Of a stretch of 6,472 nt of DNA, positions 5,781 to 6,472 are shown in pieces. This DNA is from Chloroflexota bacterium (GTDB lineage: Bacteria; Chloroflexota; Limnocylindria; Limnocylindrales; CSP1-4): NCBI GenBank assembly GCA_013695505.1, contig JACDAH010000107.1, forward strand, positions 1 through 6,472, written 5' to 3'. Position numbers and translations under genes: made by a program. Positions within the stretch are counted from its first letter, which is position 1. Each line of letters opens with the position of its first letter. The notes under the pieces were generated by a model. The model worked only from the letters and a program-made list of their open reading frames with translations, was not told the DNA's origin and ran no database searches.

Positions 5781-6008
5781 ATGGACGCCGAGCATCGGTG
5801 GCACTTCATCGCAGCTGAATCGGACGATCGCGGCCGCGTTATCGCTGCCTGCGACCGATGCGGAACCCTCCGCGCGGGTCTTCAGCCAGCGGTGGGCGAA
5901 GAGCGGACCATCGATCTCCGGGGCACTTGTCCAAGTGCGGCGCAGACACCGTCGGACGACCAACCGGGAATGGCGATCGGTGCCCTAACGCAGCCTGACG
6001 ACCGATAG
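5781..6008 (+). CDS. Small 75-residue CxxC protein, function unknown
   Basis: I do not recognise this protein. It has an HRWHFIAAE start, a short beta-hairpin-like GRVIAACDRCG with C24 and C27 (CxxCG), and a third cysteine at C50 (RGTCP); the C-terminus (52-75) is polar and probably disordered. H5 or H8 could be a fourth ligand, so a small zinc-ribbon-like fold is possible but not shown. ATG 5781 has GGGG (5771-5774) six bases upstream. A TTG at 5769 in the same frame is a poorer choice because it would overlap this ribosome site. The gene begins only 18 bases after the terminator-bearing repeat and has no separate promoter that I can see, so its transcription would come from readthrough or from within the repeat. 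Confidence 0.5.
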   Translation: MDAEHRWHFIAAESDDRGRVIAACDRCGTLRAGLQPAVGEERTIDLRGTCPSAAQTPSDDQPGMAIGALTQPDDR

Positions 6009-6046
6009 GCTCGTGGTCCTGTCTTACACGTCGCGCGTCCGGGCGT

Positions 6047-6068
6047 GACCTCCGTAGAAATGGAGGTC
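6047..6068 (+). promoter_or_regulatory. Hairpin sequestering the Shine-Dalgarno of a mini-ORF
   Basis: GACCTCC (6047-6053) pairs perfectly over 7 bp with GGAGGTC (6062-6068) around the 8-base loop GTAGAAAT. The right arm contains the full Shine-Dalgarno GGAGG (6062-6066), five bases before ATG 6072. The left arm copies the anti-Shine-Dalgarno CCTCC. The fold would block ribosome binding, suggesting control by temperature, a ligand, a protein or upstream translation. Confidence 0.45.
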
Positions 6069-6071
6069 CGC

Positions 6072-6200
6072 ATGTACCGCCGATCCAGTCCCGACCGCCT
6101 CAGCGCCGCCCGTCGCGTCGCCCCCATTCTCCCGCCTGATCGGGGAGGGGGGCCAGCTCCCGACAAGAGCGGAGGCAAAAGCAGCCGCGTGGGTCGCTAG
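6072..6200 (+). CDS. Basic 42-residue mini-ORF, function unknown
   Basis: The frame from ATG 6072 to TAG 6198-6200 encodes 42 residues, starting MYRRSSPDRLSAARR and ending KSGGKSSRVGR. It is rich in Arg/Lys (12 of 42) and Pro, has no hydrophobic segment and no cysteine, and is probably disordered. The case for it being translated is the perfect GGAGG at ideal spacing, better than at most starts in this window. It could be a small nucleic-acid-binding protein, a leader peptide, or a chance frame beside a GGAGG hairpin. Confidence 0.35.
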   Translation: MYRRSSPDRLSAARRVAPILPPDRGGGPAPDKSGGKSSRVGR

Positions 6201-6303
6201 AACGACCTCAGACGACCGTCCGCGCGACGGCGCTACTGCGACCAGGCGTATCGTCGATCAGGCGACGCGATCGGACGGCCCGCCGTCGCCGCCGGTCTAT
6301 CTT

Positions 6304-6335
6304 CGATGGGCTAGCGCGATGGGCTAGCGCGATGG
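6304..6335 (+). repeat. 13-bp tandem repeat, about 2.5 units
   Basis: The unit CGATGGGCTAGCG occurs at 6304-6316 and 6317-6329 without mismatch, followed by a partial CGATGG (6330-6335). GCTAGC within each unit is a perfect palindrome, so each unit has a dyad centre 13 bases apart. It lies about 40 bases upstream of the promoter below. Confidence 0.85.
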
Positions 6336-6373
6336 CACGCGGACGATCTGGGACGACGTGGAGGTCGCCAGGC

Positions 6374-6402
6374 ATGACGAGCTCCGGGGTGTCTGCTACA
6401 TT
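6374..6402 (+). promoter_or_regulatory. Putative extended -10 sigma70 promoter
   Basis: ATGACG (6374-6379, four of six matches to TTGACA) is 17 bases from TACATT (6397-6402, four of six), which is preceded by the extended -10 TG at 6394-6395. Transcription would start near 6409, just before an AAGGGG ribosome site. A similar 14-base stretch (GTGTCGGCTACATC, 6459-6472) recurs at the window end, which may be a second box or coincidence. Confidence 0.45.
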
Positions 6403-6425
6403 CAGGGCCACGAAGGGGCTCCCAC

Positions 6426-6472
6426 GTGCTGAAATGCGGCGCGGTCAGTACCGACGCAGTGTCGGCTACATC
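6426..6472 (+). CDS. Possible 5' end of a gene running off the window
   Basis: GTG 6426 has AAGGGG (6413-6418) seven bases upstream and lies about 17 bases after the predicted transcript start. The frame is open to the window end and begins MLKCGAVSTDAVSAT. An overlapping ATG at 6434 in another frame (MRRGQYRRSVGYI) is an alternative without a good ribosome site. With 15 codons no family can be named. Confidence 0.25.
   Translation, partial: MLKCGAVSTDAVSAT

Noticed and set aside
6208..6411. 67-codon minus-strand frame starting at GTG 6411
   Set aside because: A GGGAG lies upstream, but the frame crosses the tandem repeat and dissolves into an Arg-rich run typical of shadow frames.
1..6472. 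CRISPR array, transposase, integrase or rRNA
   Set aside because: No regularly spaced repeats, no terminal inverted repeats with a transposase, and no rRNA signature were seen on either strand.

Overview
The window is strongly GC-rich by eye. Its genes show high-GC codon use, Pro/Ser-rich lipoprotein linkers and compact spacing. This fits a high-GC environmental bacterium such as a Chloroflexota (Limnocylindria-like) or actinobacterial lineage. That is an inference from style only; no marker gene is present. All genes I can support lie on the + strand.

Region 1 (1-3403) is a small-molecule or cofactor-like modification cluster. It opens inside a fusion gene that joins a family-2 glycosyltransferase to a CofC-like DUF2064 nucleotidyltransferase domain (the 'rSAM/selenodomain-associated transferase 1' type). 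After a 243-base gap holding a plausible sigma70 promoter comes a class I SAM-dependent methyltransferase. Its last 14 bases overlap the start of a radical SAM enzyme that carries an N-terminal TusA/SirA-like domain without the catalytic CPxP cysteine. The gene content resembles known radical-SAM/selenodomain clusters; the product is not known to me.

Region 2 (3404-5762) holds the most unusual feature: two direct copies, about 86% identical and ungapped over 127 bases, of an element that starts like the 5' half of tRNA-Val(GAC). Each lacks a recognisable T arm but regains a complement to the 5' acceptor strand, and each ends in a conserved intrinsic terminator. One copy follows the radical SAM gene. 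The other follows a predicted secreted lipoprotein gene (3989-5550), whose reading frame is broken by one base near 5135.

Region 3 (5763-6472) contains small genes: a 75-residue CxxC protein starting 18 bases after the second element, and a 42-codon basic mini-ORF whose perfect Shine-Dalgarno sequence is buried in a 7-bp hairpin. A 13-bp tandem repeat and a good extended -10 promoter follow, leading into a gene cut by the window end.
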